Source of the DNA: UBA6136 sp044350805
GTDB taxonomy: Bacteria; Pseudomonadota; Gammaproteobacteria; Methylococcales; Methylococcaceae
Direction: 5' to 3'
Assembly: GCA_044350805.1 (NCBI GenBank)
Contig: JBILGU010000007.1
Location: forward strand, 1-64,000
DNA: 64,000 nucleotides
Part shown: piece after piece, positions 35,684-44,206 of the stretch
How positions within the stretch are numbered: the stretch's first letter is position 1
Layout: every line of letters begins with the position of its first letter
Program-made: the position numbers and the translations under genes
Notes under the pieces: model-generated
The model's input: only the letters and a program-made list of their open reading frames with translations
The model's database searches: none
What the model was told of the DNA's origin: nothing

Positions 35684-37903
35684 TCAATGCGGCAGGAGTC
35701 CAAGGAACGGTTTTCTTTGCGGTGTGCTGTGGGCGTCTTTGCCCTCGATCCAGTATTCCTTGAGGTGATCGATTTGCCCATTCATCTTTTGCAACCGGAT
35801 CCAGATATCGATGGTCTCCTCAAGCGCGAGATCACGCCCCGCAATGGCGATGACTAAAGGGGCGCGATCCGCATGTGCAAAGGGATTGACCACGGAATAT
35901 TCCGGGTGAATCAGTGTCCAGGCAAAGCCACTCTCGGCATGGGTGGCTAAGACATCGTAATCGGCCTGAGTGTCCTCAAAGAATTCAGCAGGGGTTGCGA
36001 TGAGGTCAATGATGGCATGGGGAAAGTGTTGGCGGATGCCCTCTTCAAATAGGCTGCCTTCAAGCACGGCAATATGGGGATTCTCCATCTCGTTGATCCG
36101 ATCCTCTGATTCAAATTCGTTTCGGCGATGATCCGGAACAATCAGTGCAAGATTGACTATCAGATAGGGTTCAGACAGGAGCATTCGCTCAGAACGCTCG
36201 AGAGTGACTGAAATGCCGGAAATGGCAATATCAAAGTGATCGTCTTCCATCTGCTGCTGTTGCGTCGTCCTTTTGTAGGGCACAAGCTCAACGGCAACAC
36301 CCAGCTCCTGAGCCAACTTGGCCACTAAATCCACATCCATCCCAACCAGCTTTCCTTGGCTGTTGAGAAATGAATAGGGAATGTAGTCCTCCTGAAAGCC
36401 AACTCGGATCACGCCTCGATATCTGATTCTCTCAAGACGGTTTTTAAATTCAGTCAATGCAACGGGATTTCGGCCTGCGGGAACGATCGCAAGTGGGCTG
36501 TTTTTCGATTCAAAGAGGTTCGAGCGATTCAATATGAGAGGCCGGGTATCGTCCTGAGCGGAGAGGCTTACCAGAGGGGCTCGAATCAGGGCAAGCAAAC
36601 TCACAACGGCGACGGACATGATGAGAAGGTTTTTTAACAGTCGGGTCCACTGCACTTCAAAGTGACCTGTCATTCGAGCGGTAGCAATCAATGTGAAAAC
36701 CAGATAGTGCATGGAGCCCAGCGCATCACTCAGACGGCCTGCAAACAAACCCGATGCAATAAAGAGCTGAAACATGTCCTGAGGTAACTGAAACATGTTC
36801 AGCAAAAAGGGAATGGCCAGAAGGACTTTGCCAAACATCAGGAAAGTGCCAACCCAGAACAGATCGAGGCCCTCGCCAAACGATAGTGGTTGCCCAACAA
36901 ACCAGGCCGAAAACGACACAAAAAGGAGGGCTGTCAGGTTACCGCTATTGGGAAAGGGGTAAGCCAGAGGAAGAATGAATTCGGCAAACTCGGCATTTTG
37001 ACTACCGTCCTCGGGGTTTTCTTGAAAAAAAGATTTGGTGGCTTTCAGCAGAAGAGGGATGCCCGAGAGAACGCTGCCGGTCACGATGGTGGTGATCAGG
37101 CTGTCCGCTGAAATGCGAAGAACATCCTGATAGCGAATTTTAGTAAACGAACAGACGAGCAGGGGAAGGACAATGAGGGTCAATACCAAGGTGCAAGCGC
37201 CGATCATGAGGTAATAAGCTTCAAGACGCTCAAATTCTTGGGGGGTAACGGTTCCACTCGCATGGGCGGTGATGGCAAATATCCCGAGGGGCGTCAGTTG
37301 AACCACCATGCTATTGACGTTGATGAGCGTCCGGGCGGAGGTGTTCATCAATGAGATCAGCATCCCTTTGGTCTCCAGGCCGATCAGCCCAATGCCAAAA
37401 AAGATACAAAAGATCACAATGGCGGGGACAGAGCTTTCGGATAGTGACTTGAACGGGTTAGAAGGGACAAAGAGCTTGAACCAATCGATCGTGGGCGGCG
37501 CTTCGATCAGGTTGCTGCTGAAAAAGTGGCTGGTTTGAAGAGCCGGGAATGCGTTGGCAAAGCAGAGGGTTGTGAGCGCTGCGAAGAGCCAGATGATGAG
37601 ATACGTGACAATCCCCGTCCGCACGAGGAGTTGCAGTTTCTCTCTGTTGAGCCGACCAATATTTCCGATCAAAGAGAAGACAATGAAGGGAATGATGGTC
37701 ATCTGCATCAGGCCAACATACACATCGCCTAATGCTTTAAATGGTTGAGCGGATTCGCCAAGGCAAATCCCTGTCATGGCCCCCGTGAGAAGACCGATGA
37801 CAATCTTTGTCGTGAGAGGGAGGGACGCGAGACGAATAATGGGCTTCTTTCGTGGGGTTCTTATTGGCGACTGGTCAGATTTGTTCCGAGAAGCGGTAGC
37901 CAA
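35684..37903 (-). CDS. Fusion: dicarboxylate/amino acid symporter plus solute-binding domain
   Basis: A 739-residue protein. Residues ~25-440 are a sodium/proton:dicarboxylate (SDF/GltP-type) symporter with several membrane helices. Residues ~485-725 are a periplasmic type 3 solute-binding domain (VIRVGFQEDYIPYSFLNSQG, GMDVDLVAKLAQELG, FDIAISGISVT). The protein therefore seems to combine a secondary transporter and an amino acid receptor or sensor. TTG 37903 lies inside the 3' end of phoB (29-base overlap); no better start is evident. The usual phoR place is taken by this gene. Confidence 0.85.
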   Translation of the reverse strand: MATASRNKSDQSPIRTPRKKPIIRLASLPLTTKIVIGLLTGAMTGICLGESAQPFKALGDVYVGLMQMTIIPFIVFSLIGNIGRLNREKLQLLVRTGIVTYLIIWLFAALTTLCFANAFPALQTSHFFSSNLIEAPPTIDWFKLFVPSNPFKSLSESSVPAIVIFCIFFGIGLIGLETKGMLISLMNTSARTLINVNSMVVQLTPLGIFAITAHASGTVTPQEFERLEAYYLMIGACTLVLTLIVLPLLVCSFTKIRYQDVLRISADSLITTIVTGSVLSGIPLLLKATKSFFQENPEDGSQNAEFAEFILPLAYPFPNSGNLTALLFVSFSAWFVGQPLSFGEGLDLFWVGTFLMFGKVLLAIPFLLNMFQLPQDMFQLFIASGLFAGRLSDALGSMHYLVFTLIATARMTGHFEVQWTRLLKNLLIMSVAVVSLLALIRAPLVSLSAQDDTRPLILNRSNLFESKNSPLAIVPAGRNPVALTEFKNRLERIRYRGVIRVGFQEDYIPYSFLNSQGKLVGMDVDLVAKLAQELGVAVELVPYKRTTQQQQMEDDHFDIAISGISVTLERSERMLLSEPYLIVNLALIVPDHRRNEFESEDRINEMENPHIAVLEGSLFEEGIRQHFPHAIIDLIATPAEFFEDTQADYDVLATHAESGFAWTLIHPEYSVVNPFAHADRAPLVIAIAGRDLALEETIDIWIRLQKMNGQIDHLKEYWIEGKDAHSTPQRKPFLGLLPH

Positions 37904-38561
37904 AGCCTCGCACGGTCTGGATTAAATTTTCTCGTCCAAACTCGGCCAGAAGTTTTCTCAGCCTTCGGATGTGCACGTCAACGGTCCTTTCTTCAATGGA
38001 GCTGTGGCGACCCCAGACGTGGTCCAGCAACTGTGAGCGTGTATAGAGTCGATCTTGATTGCTGAGGAAAAACTCGAGCAATCGATATTCGGTGGGGCTG
38101 ATATTAACTGGAGATCCATTGACCAGGACTCGATGTTGGTCAGAAATCAGAGTGACCCCCCCCGCCTCAATCCGGTTGAGTTGTTCGAGCTTTCCACACC
38201 TTCGAAGAACGGCTCTAATCCGCGCGATTAATTCGCGTGAGGAAAACGGCTTGGTGATATGGTCGTCGAGGCCAGTATCAAGGCTTCTGATTTTGTCATC
38301 GACCTCTCCCCGAGCTGTGAGCATGATAATTGGGAGTGATGTGTACTTGTCGTCTTTCTTTAAGCGACGAGCCCACTCAATGCCACTCTGTCCGGGAAGC
38401 ATCCAATCCAAAAGGATGAGATCAGGCATCTTTTGCTGGATCTGCAAGAGGGCCTTGTGGGTATCCCCTGCAGTAATGACTTCAAAATCAGCCTGCTCAA
38501 GAATGTCCTTGAGCATATCTCTGATGCTGATGTCATCCTCAACAACCATAATACTCAACAT
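37875..38561 (-). CDS. phoB: Phosphate regulon response regulator PhoB
   Basis: A 228-residue OmpR-family regulator. The receiver has MVVEDDISIRDML and the phospho-acceptor Asp in LLDWMLPGQSG; the C-terminal winged helix has HVWGRHSSIEERTVDVHIRR, close to PhoB. GAGG lies before ATG 38561. No histidine kinase (PhoR) follows; an overlapping symporter-receptor fusion does. It has its own Pho box, as expected for autoregulation. Confidence 0.9.
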   Translation of the reverse strand: MLSIMVVEDDISIRDMLKDILEQADFEVITAGDTHKALLQIQQKMPDLILLDWMLPGQSGIEWARRLKKDDKYTSLPIIMLTARGEVDDKIRSLDTGLDDHITKPFSSRELIARIRAVLRRCGKLEQLNRIEAGGVTLISDQHRVLVNGSPVNISPTEYRLLEFFLSNQDRLYTRSQLLDHVWGRHSSIEERTVDVHIRRLRKLLAEFGRENLIQTVRGFGYRFSEQI

Positions 38562-38593
38562 CTTAGAACCTCGATCCCGATTTAACGAGAATC

Positions 38594-38627
38594 ACTCTAG
38601 ACCGCGATTGTGACATTTAGGTTAAGG
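38594..38627 (-). promoter_or_regulatory. Pho box and -10 before phoB
   Basis: On the minus strand: CCTTAAC, CTAA, ATGTCAC, ten bases, TAGAGT (38599-38594). The second half-site is strong and the first is weak. Placement 33 bases before the phoB ATG fits autoregulation. Confidence 0.6.
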
Positions 38628-38648
38628 GTGTGTGGCTGCCGACCGCTT

Positions 38649-39035
38649 TTATCCGGTGAAAAGAGGCGCCCAGCGGGGGTAAAGAATAAGGCCCCAAGTC
38701 AGTCCTGCAAGGGCCAGCGAGCTCAATACGGCGGCTGACCCGACATCTTTGGCTCGACCAGAGAGTTCGTGTCGTTCAAAGCTAATGCGATCAACAACGA
38801 TCTCAATGCCCGTATTCAGAAGCTCCACAATCATCACCAGGATGATGCTGCCGGTTAAAAGTGTCTTTTCAACCGGTGTGTTGCCGATCCAAAGTCCCAG
38901 AGGTCCGGCAAGGATAAACAGATACACTTCTTGCCTGAAGGCTTCCTCGTGAACCCACGTGGCTTTGTATCCGCGAACCGAATGAAAAAATGCCGCATAA
39001 ATTCGCGCTACACCTTTGAGGTTCTGTCCAGCCAT
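38649..39035 (-). CDS. dgkA: Diacylglycerol kinase
   Basis: A 128-residue integral membrane kinase that makes phosphatidate from diacylglycerol. EEAFRQE, then ELLNTGIEIVVDRISFERHE and LSGRAKDVGSAAVL are signature motifs of DgkA. AAGGAGGG precedes the ATG. Last gene of the run from the 41711 glycosyltransferase, so it may recycle diacylglycerol from lipid turnover. Confidence 0.93.
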   Translation of the reverse strand: MAGQNLKGVARIYAAFFHSVRGYKATWVHEEAFRQEVYLFILAGPLGLWIGNTPVEKTLLTGSIILVMIVELLNTGIEIVVDRISFERHELSGRAKDVGSAAVLSSLALAGLTWGLILYPRWAPLFTG

Positions 39036-39092
39036 TCTTTTCCCTCCTTAAATTTGTCTCGTATTTGTCCGCACGTTTTTTCGTGGGCGTGA

Positions 39093-40133
39093 TTAATTGA
39101 TTCGTTCGCAACGATCCCAGATTTCCTCAATCCAGGATTGGTCGACCTCAAGCTTGCCTTGCATCAGCCAGTCTACAACGGCAGCAGGGACATCCGGGAA
39201 TCGGATCAGGTGAGCGGATTCCTTGGCAAGCCAGCTTTCGATTTTTGCCGTGTCAAGGTCATGCATGACGTCAGCCAGTCCGAGTTCAGCCAGGGCAAGT
39301 GCATTACACAGTTGCTCAACTTGACCATGAAGTGGCTTCACCAAGAGCTTTTTGCCCATATGCAGGGATTCGCTCGGCAGTTCAAAGCCCGCGTTGGTGA
39401 TGACACCAGCGCAATCTGAAAAATCCTTCTGGAATTCATGCCGAGAAAGTCCCTTCACCTGAATGTGGCTCGCGTCCCCTCCCGTCGGCCTGGCCCCACC
39501 GGGGTTGTATACGTGGAACTCGAAGTCAGTGTAGGCCTTGAGGAGGGTGATGACTTCCTGGACATCTTCGAAGGGCAGGTAGACGATGATTTTACCTGGC
39601 TTATGACCGCCATCGGGAGCCTTGGTCTCGATGATGGGAGGAAGAATCGGTCCATTGAAATGATGCCAATGGACGCCCAGCCCCACGGTGGCAGGCGCAA
39701 AGTATTTGAGGATCCATAGCCCAAGGACGTCATTTCCTGCGATCGGAATCTTATGGCCAAACGCGTACTGATGCCCGATGCCTACCGTTTTGATGCCTTG
39801 CATTTTGGCGGCCCAGGCAGTCACGGGTTCAAAATCCGTAACGACGAGATCATAGCCGCTTAGATCAAGGTTGCGGATATCGCGAATAAACTCGATCAGA
39901 TTGTTTCTAAGTGCCGTCTGGATATATTGAATATTACCGTGGCTTGTGGAGAACGTGAGTCCGGCACGCCATTGGTAGTCGCCAAAAGCTTCCATTTCGA
40001 AAAACTGGTCTTTGGGGCGGCCTGTGAAAAGCCAATCCACCTGAACATCTTTGCCCTTGAATTTTTGGGCAATCGCTCTTGCGCGCGTAATGTGCCCGTT
40101 GCCGGTGCCCTGGACGCCGTAAAAGATTTTCAC
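39093..40133 (-). CDS. Glycosyltransferase of the MJ1255/VC2487 type
   Basis: A 346-residue GT-B type protein. The start FYGVQGTGNGHITRARAIAQ is the family's nucleotide-sugar region, and GVITNAGFELPSESLHMGKK with LLVKPLHGQVEQLCNA is the acceptor-donor C-terminal site, as in MurG-like enzymes. It starts at GTG 40133, sharing GTGA with the stop of the PAP2 gene. Neighbouring lipid genes suggest a glycolipid role, but the acceptor is not shown. Confidence 0.82.
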   Translation of the reverse strand: MKIFYGVQGTGNGHITRARAIAQKFKGKDVQVDWLFTGRPKDQFFEMEAFGDYQWRAGLTFSTSHGNIQYIQTALRNNLIEFIRDIRNLDLSGYDLVVTDFEPVTAWAAKMQGIKTVGIGHQYAFGHKIPIAGNDVLGLWILKYFAPATVGLGVHWHHFNGPILPPIIETKAPDGGHKPGKIIVYLPFEDVQEVITLLKAYTDFEFHVYNPGGARPTGGDASHIQVKGLSRHEFQKDFSDCAGVITNAGFELPSESLHMGKKLLVKPLHGQVEQLCNALALAELGLADVMHDLDTAKIESWLAKESAHLIRFPDVPAAVVDWLMQGKLEVDQSWIEEIWDRCERIN

Positions 40134-40654
40134 TTGACTAGGATCTCCATGCTAATAAAGGCAAGGCCACTTCCCATAAGGGCGCCAATTAACGTGTCCG
40201 TTGGAAAGTGGACGCCCAGAACGACTCGGGCCATAGCCACGGTGGAAGCCCAGAGCATGACCAAGGGGGCGGCCCACGGATGGAATGAGCTAATTAATGT
40301 TCCGACCAGGAAGGCTGCGGAGGTGTGGCCGGAAGGAAAACTGAAGCGGTCGCCGGGTGTAATAAAGTTTTGGGTATTAAGGGCGACATAGGGGCGGCTT
40401 CTTTTGAAGAGGTTCTTCAGGACGAAATAGATGGGACGCTCCAACAAAAAACCCAAAAGAAGGCAACCGAGGAATCCGGCATCACTGGGTTGATTGCTTA
40501 ACGCCAGCCAAATCATCAAGGCCAGATAGAGCGGGCCATTGGCCGTTCGGGAGATGACTTTGGCAATACGAACCAGCTGATCTTGGGTCTTGCGACTGGC
40601 GACCCACATAAAGATCGTGACATCACATCGGTGAATCGAGCGAATGACATTCAT
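40130..40654 (-). CDS. PAP2-family membrane phosphatase
   Basis: A 174-residue membrane protein with the three PAP2 motifs: KNLFKRSRP, FPSGHTSA and ARVVLGVHFPTD. Members dephosphorylate lipid phosphates such as phosphatidate or undecaprenyl diphosphate. Between two glycosyltransferases and upstream of dgkA, a role in making diacylglycerol as a glycolipid acceptor is attractive but unproven. Confidence 0.88.
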   Translation of the reverse strand: MNVIRSIHRCDVTIFMWVASRKTQDQLVRIAKVISRTANGPLYLALMIWLALSNQPSDAGFLGCLLLGFLLERPIYFVLKNLFKRSRPYVALNTQNFITPGDRFSFPSGHTSAAFLVGTLISSFHPWAAPLVMLWASTVAMARVVLGVHFPTDTLIGALMGSGLAFISMEILVK

Positions 40655-40697
40655 GGCGTCACCTTGAAGGGGAGATTGGAATTGAGATCAGTCGAGA

Positions 40698-41711
40698 TCA
40701 TGGCGCCGTCTTTGAACCGAAAGGCTCGAGATGGCTTTCGAAAAGACGGGCACACTTGTCCCAAGAGTAATTCAGCGCGTATTCACGGCAGTCCTTGGGA
40801 TCCTTTTCAAGGGCGCGGGCAACCGCAACACCCAGATCCTCGTTCAGATGACCGATGGCATCGCTCAGAATGACGTCTTTTGGGCCCTGAACGGGGTAGG
40901 CCGCGACGGGCACGCCGCAAGCAAGCGCTTCCAGCATGACCAGCCCAAACGTATCCGTCCGGCTGGCGAAAACAAAGACATCGGCATCCGATACATGTTC
41001 AGCGAGATCGATGCCTTTCTTATACCCGAGGAAGATCACATCGGGGTATTTCGCCTCAAGCTCGGCACGCTGAGGCCCATCGCCAACTACGAACTTGGTG
41101 CCTGGTGTGTCAAGAGACAGAAAGGCTTCGATATTTTTCTCGATCGCAACCCGGCCAACGTAAAGTAGCTTGGGGCCTTTGCCCTCAAGTTTGCTGACCT
41201 CTCTCGGGCAAAAAAGAACGGTATCTACGCCTCTTGACCAAAGCACCGGATTTTTAAGGCCACGGGCCTTTAATTGTTCAACAAGGCCGGGGGTTGCGGT
41301 CATGGTGCGCTTGGCAGGGTTGTGGAACCATGCCAGAAAGGCGTATCCCCAGGAAACTGGAATGCCTGTTCTTACATTCACATATTCAGCAAAAAGCGTA
41401 TGAAATGAGGTTGTGAATGGCAGCTTGTGACGGATGCAGTAGCTTCTTGCGGCCAAGCCCAAGGGGCCTTCCGTGGCGATATGGATGGCATCGGGAGCGA
41501 ATGCTTCAAGACGCTGAGCGGTTTGACGTTTGCAACCGATGGCCAGGCGAATTTCGGGGTAAGTGGGGCAGGGCCAGTTGCGATATTGATCGGGGGTAAA
41601 GAGCTCCACCTCGTGGCCAAATTCACGTAGCTTTGAGGCAATGGTGGAAAGTGTGGTCACAACCCCGTTGATTTGGGGGTGCCAGGCATCCGTGATGAGT
41701 GCGATCTTCAA
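40698..41711 (-). CDS. GT4 glycosyltransferase (MgtA/Agt-like)
   Basis: A 337-residue GT4 enzyme beginning LKIALITDAWHPQINGVVTT, with the C-terminal EX7E-like sugar-nucleotide site (TDTFGLVMLEALACGVPVAA). It resembles alpha-mannosyl or diacylglycerol glycosyltransferases of the MgtA/Agt group, some induced by phosphate limitation. TTG 41711 is chosen because GAGGAG (plus 41719-41724 complement) is seven bases upstream; a longer reading to 41795 lacks one. Possible Pho repeats lie upstream. Confidence 0.85.
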   Translation of the reverse strand: MKIALITDAWHPQINGVVTTLSTIASKLREFGHEVELFTPDQYRNWPCPTYPEIRLAIGCKRQTAQRLEAFAPDAIHIATEGPLGLAARSYCIRHKLPFTTSFHTLFAEYVNVRTGIPVSWGYAFLAWFHNPAKRTMTATPGLVEQLKARGLKNPVLWSRGVDTVLFCPREVSKLEGKGPKLLYVGRVAIEKNIEAFLSLDTPGTKFVVGDGPQRAELEAKYPDVIFLGYKKGIDLAEHVSDADVFVFASRTDTFGLVMLEALACGVPVAAYPVQGPKDVILSDAIGHLNEDLGVAVARALEKDPKDCREYALNYSWDKCARLFESHLEPFGSKTAP

Positions 41712-41823
41712 GGGGGGCTCCTCGGCCAGATATGGGGAGGATGCGGGACGTATGTCGCTTTCTCCTCGATGGAAGTCAAAGCGGCGAGCGCCCAAGCCCT
41801 CCAGCTTAGGGCACTTTATTGCT

Positions 41824-42672
41824 TTAGTGTGAAAGCGACGTGAAGGGATTGTGACGGTTCTGTAACAATTCGCTGGAATCGCTCGTTTGGAGGGGATCCA
41901 TCAACCCGATGACCCTCCCTCGAAGGTTTCGGGCCAGTTCTTCCTTGGTTAGATTTTCGCTATGAACGCTCGGTCCATAAGAGATGATGAGCTGGATCTC
42001 TTTCAGTGTGATGACCCTCAAAAGGTGCTCGATAAAGGTGTCCTCCCCGATAAAGGGAGCGATTGCTTTGGATTCACCCTCGTAGCGCAAGGCCAAGGGT
42101 TGCAACCGTGTTTGGCTTTCGATGGCCGGTTGTAAGAGCTTATTTCCAAAACGTCGGACCTCAGAGCCATCAGTCGTCGTGGCCTCAGGGAAGAGCATGA
42201 GGGCCACGCCTGAATTGAGGTGGGATTGCATGGTTTGGGACATCTTCAGTGTGGCTTCTCCATCCCCGCGCCGAATGAAGAGCGTCCCAATGCCTTCAAA
42301 AATCGCCCCCATGAGAGGCCAGGTACTGATCTCGTGTTTCGCAATAAAAATGAGGTCTTGCTCCGAAGCAAGTGCCAGGATGTCGATCCATGAAATGTGG
42401 TTTGAAACCCAAAGTCCAGCCTCGAAGTCAGGTCTGCCTCGATGTTCAATCTTGATGTTTAGGATGCGGCAGACAGCGCCACACCAGATCATCACGCACC
42501 CTTTGCGGACCCTGCGATAGCGAGGGGAGCCCGGTGCGGCTGACCATGGAATGATTGATTTGGCGATGAGAAGTCCTGACAGGAGCATCAGGACGATCAG
42601 CGGCAACCTAAGCGAGGCTCGAAGCCATCCCAACGTTGAGCTCACTGCGGCCTGCAATATAGCGTTTCTCAT
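41824..42672 (-). CDS. PlsC-like acyltransferase, probable OlsA
   Basis: A 282-residue 1-acylglycerol-3-phosphate-type acyltransferase with NHISWID (HX4D) and FPEATTTDG motifs, and one N-terminal membrane segment (LPLIVLMLLSGLLIAK). It overlaps the upstream OlsB-like gene. In ornithine lipid synthesis OlsB N-acylates ornithine and OlsA O-acylates the lyso-lipid; the pairing suggests OlsA but a PlsC role in phospholipid synthesis remains possible. ATG 42672 is used although no good site precedes it. Confidence 0.82.
   Translation of the reverse strand: MRNAILQAAVSSTLGWLRASLRLPLIVLMLLSGLLIAKSIIPWSAAPGSPRYRRVRKGCVMIWCGAVCRILNIKIEHRGRPDFEAGLWVSNHISWIDILALASEQDLIFIAKHEISTWPLMGAIFEGIGTLFIRRGDGEATLKMSQTMQSHLNSGVALMLFPEATTTDGSEVRRFGNKLLQPAIESQTRLQPLALRYEGESKAIAPFIGEDTFIEHLLRVITLKEIQLIISYGPSVHSENLTKEELARNLRGRVIGLMDPLQTSDSSELLQNRHNPFTSLSH
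41840..41868 (-). promoter_or_regulatory. Candidate Pho half-site array before the glycosyltransferase operon
   Basis: On the minus strand: TTGTTAC, AGAA, CCGTCAC, AATC, CCTTCAC, all in 11-base register. They lie at the very 3' end of the acyltransferase gene and 130 bases before TTG 41711. No convincing -10 follows at the usual spacing. Confidence 0.42.
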
Positions 42673-43399
42673 AACGGGCTTGCATCCGGTCAAGTTCAAG
42701 CAGAATAAAAACATCCATGACGTTGAAGTCAGAATCCCAGAAGGGTTCGCCTAGCACCCAGCACCCGAGGCGAAGATAGGCCTGCAGGAGGGGGGGGATG
42801 CCGCATTCATCCCGAATACAGCGGTGGTGGGGGGGAACCTCGATTTTGGGGCGGACATCGAGATGTCCTGGGCCAAATTGGTGTGGCTGAATCTGCTTAT
42901 AGACGGCGTCGACAGCAAAACCATTCGGGCCGGGGGGGATGCTGGCACAGCCCATCAGATAGTCGAACTGGTGCAGGGCAACATACTCGGCAAGACCTCC
43001 CCAGAGTGTACTGAGAACAAGACTGCCTCGGTGCGCTGGATCGACACAGGTTCGACCGATTTCTAAAAAACGCCCGGGAAGCGCAAGAACCCCATCGAGA
43101 TGAAATTCGCCCTCCGAATAGAAATAACCTAAACGGCGCGCTTGGAGATCGGAAAGTAATCGTGTGCAGCCGACGATTTGTCCCGTCTGGAGATCGCGAA
43201 CCAAGAGATGATCGCAGTACTCATCGATCGGGTCGACATCAAGTCCCGCCTCCAATGAATGGAGCTGAGCCCCCATTTCTTGCGCGAAGACTTGATATCT
43301 CAGCTTTTGCGCCAAGGTAATTTCGGAACGCTTCGAGGCGATTTCCGAAACATAGCGCCGGGACTTGGTGAACTGCTTATCGGGGAGTGGATTCTGCAT
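42608..43399 (-). CDS. GNAT-family acyltransferase, probable OlsB
   Basis: A 263-residue GNAT acyltransferase related to OlsB and hemolysin-like proteins. Seen: QKLRYQVFAQEMGAQ, LDVDPIDEYCDHLLVRD, GRFLEIGRTCVDPAHRG and DYLMGCASIPPGPNG. It would transfer a 3-hydroxyacyl chain to ornithine. ATG 43399 is used since the earlier residues are unlike the family. It overlaps the OlsA-like gene by 65 bases. Confidence 0.83.
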   Translation of the reverse strand: MQNPLPDKQFTKSRRYVSEIASKRSEITLAQKLRYQVFAQEMGAQLHSLEAGLDVDPIDEYCDHLLVRDLQTGQIVGCTRLLSDLQARRLGYFYSEGEFHLDGVLALPGRFLEIGRTCVDPAHRGSLVLSTLWGGLAEYVALHQFDYLMGCASIPPGPNGFAVDAVYKQIQPHQFGPGHLDVRPKIEVPPHHRCIRDECGIPPLLQAYLRLGCWVLGEPFWDSDFNVMDVFILLELDRMQARYEKRYIAGRSELNVGMASSLA

Positions 43400-43521
43400 G
43401 GAACTCTGTCTCGACCGTATTTGGACGGCACGATACAGAGCCTTAATGATCAGAATGTGTCTTATTGACGAAGATTCCGTTACATCCCAAGCGTTTGTTT
43501 TAAATCGGGAAGGGCCAGCCT

Positions 43522-43764
43522 TTAAACGCCTCCATCCATCGCATTCCATTCCTGCTGCATCAAAAGCTTGTGCTTGAGGTCGCTGCAGTCGATTCCACTG
43601 GTTGCCGAGGATTTCAAGCATTCAGCATAAAGATGTTTGAGGCGATACTCCTCATTGAGTTCTCCATCCGAGGACATATCAGCCATGAGTCCTTGGCATC
43701 CGCTCAGGCCAGGGGTTAGCGCGAGAAACAACCCAAGAGGGAAAAAGCGGCTTGAAATTTTCAT
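43522..43764 (-). CDS. Small lipoprotein, paralogue C
   Basis: An 80-residue predicted lipoprotein with signal MKISSRFFPLGLFLALTPGL and lipobox LSGC. The C-terminal part CLKSSATSGIDC followed by LKHKLLMQQEWNAM matches paralogue A (KHALLMQQEWEMM) and more loosely B. It lies before the OlsB-like gene on the same strand (122-base gap). Function unknown. Confidence 0.72.
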   Translation of the reverse strand: MKISSRFFPLGLFLALTPGLSGCQGLMADMSSDGELNEEYRLKHLYAECLKSSATSGIDCSDLKHKLLMQQEWNAMDGGV

Positions 43765-43829
43765 GGAGAGCCTTATTTGATGAGCCTAGTAGTCAATCGA
43801 CAATCCGCTGCAGTCTAGAACATCCGTGC

Positions 43830-43859
43830 AATTGACGTCCTGTGGGGTTCACGTCAATT
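43830..43859. repeat. Inverted repeat between divergent genes
   Basis: AATTGACGT (43830-43838) is mirrored by ACGTCAATT (43851-43859) with a 12-base spacer. It sits between lipoprotein C (minus) and the 70-aa protein gene (plus). A regulator site is possible. Confidence 0.5.
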
Positions 43860-43869
43860 CTTCATTTTG

Positions 43870-43903
43870 GCTTCACGCCGGTGTCACATAGTCTCTCCAT
43901 ACT
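43870..43903 (+). promoter_or_regulatory. Pho box and -10 before the 70-aa protein
   Basis: GCTTCAC, GCCG, GTGTCAC, ten bases, CATACT (43898-43903). The box repeats TCAC at 11-base spacing. It decides against any start before about 43910 for the downstream gene. Confidence 0.6.
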
Positions 43904-43976
43904 CAACGCCGATTTGGGTGGCTGCGAGAGCGCCGGTGACCCGGACATACCCTTGGATGAGTGGGCAGGAGACCCG

Positions 43977-44189
43977 ATGAACCATTTTGATCAGTTGGCT
44001 GAGCCATCGAGCAACATGCTCTCAGCTGAATTTCACTTTCTCATGGATGAATATTTCAGCGAACTGGGCTGCGCCCCACCCATCCGACGTTTGGTTACGA
44101 TGCCGGCGATGATGGCGGTGGCCCTTCTGACTAAGGCCATTCTTCTAAAACGCCCGATCGAGGATTTCTCTCCTGCGCCTCACGATTAA
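43977..44189 (+). CDS. 70-residue protein of unknown function
   Basis: A short protein, MNHFDQLAEPSSNMLSAEFH onward, with FHFLMDEYFSELG and a hydrophobic central stretch MPAMMAVALLTKAILL, ending in an acidic tail. CAGGAG is five bases before ATG 43977. An upstream start at 43842 lies before the predicted promoter. I do not recognise it. It converges on mgtC with 17 bases between stops. Pho-type control is inferred. Confidence 0.65.
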   Translation: MNHFDQLAEPSSNMLSAEFHFLMDEYFSELGCAPPIRRLVTMPAMMAVALLTKAILLKRPIEDFSPAPHD

Positions 44190-44206
44190 TTCGAATCGAT
44201 GCCTCG

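Noticed and set aside
43842..43976. Upstream start for the 70-aa gene at 43842
   Set aside because: It would place the coding region over the Pho box and -10; ATG 43977 has a proper CAGGAG site.
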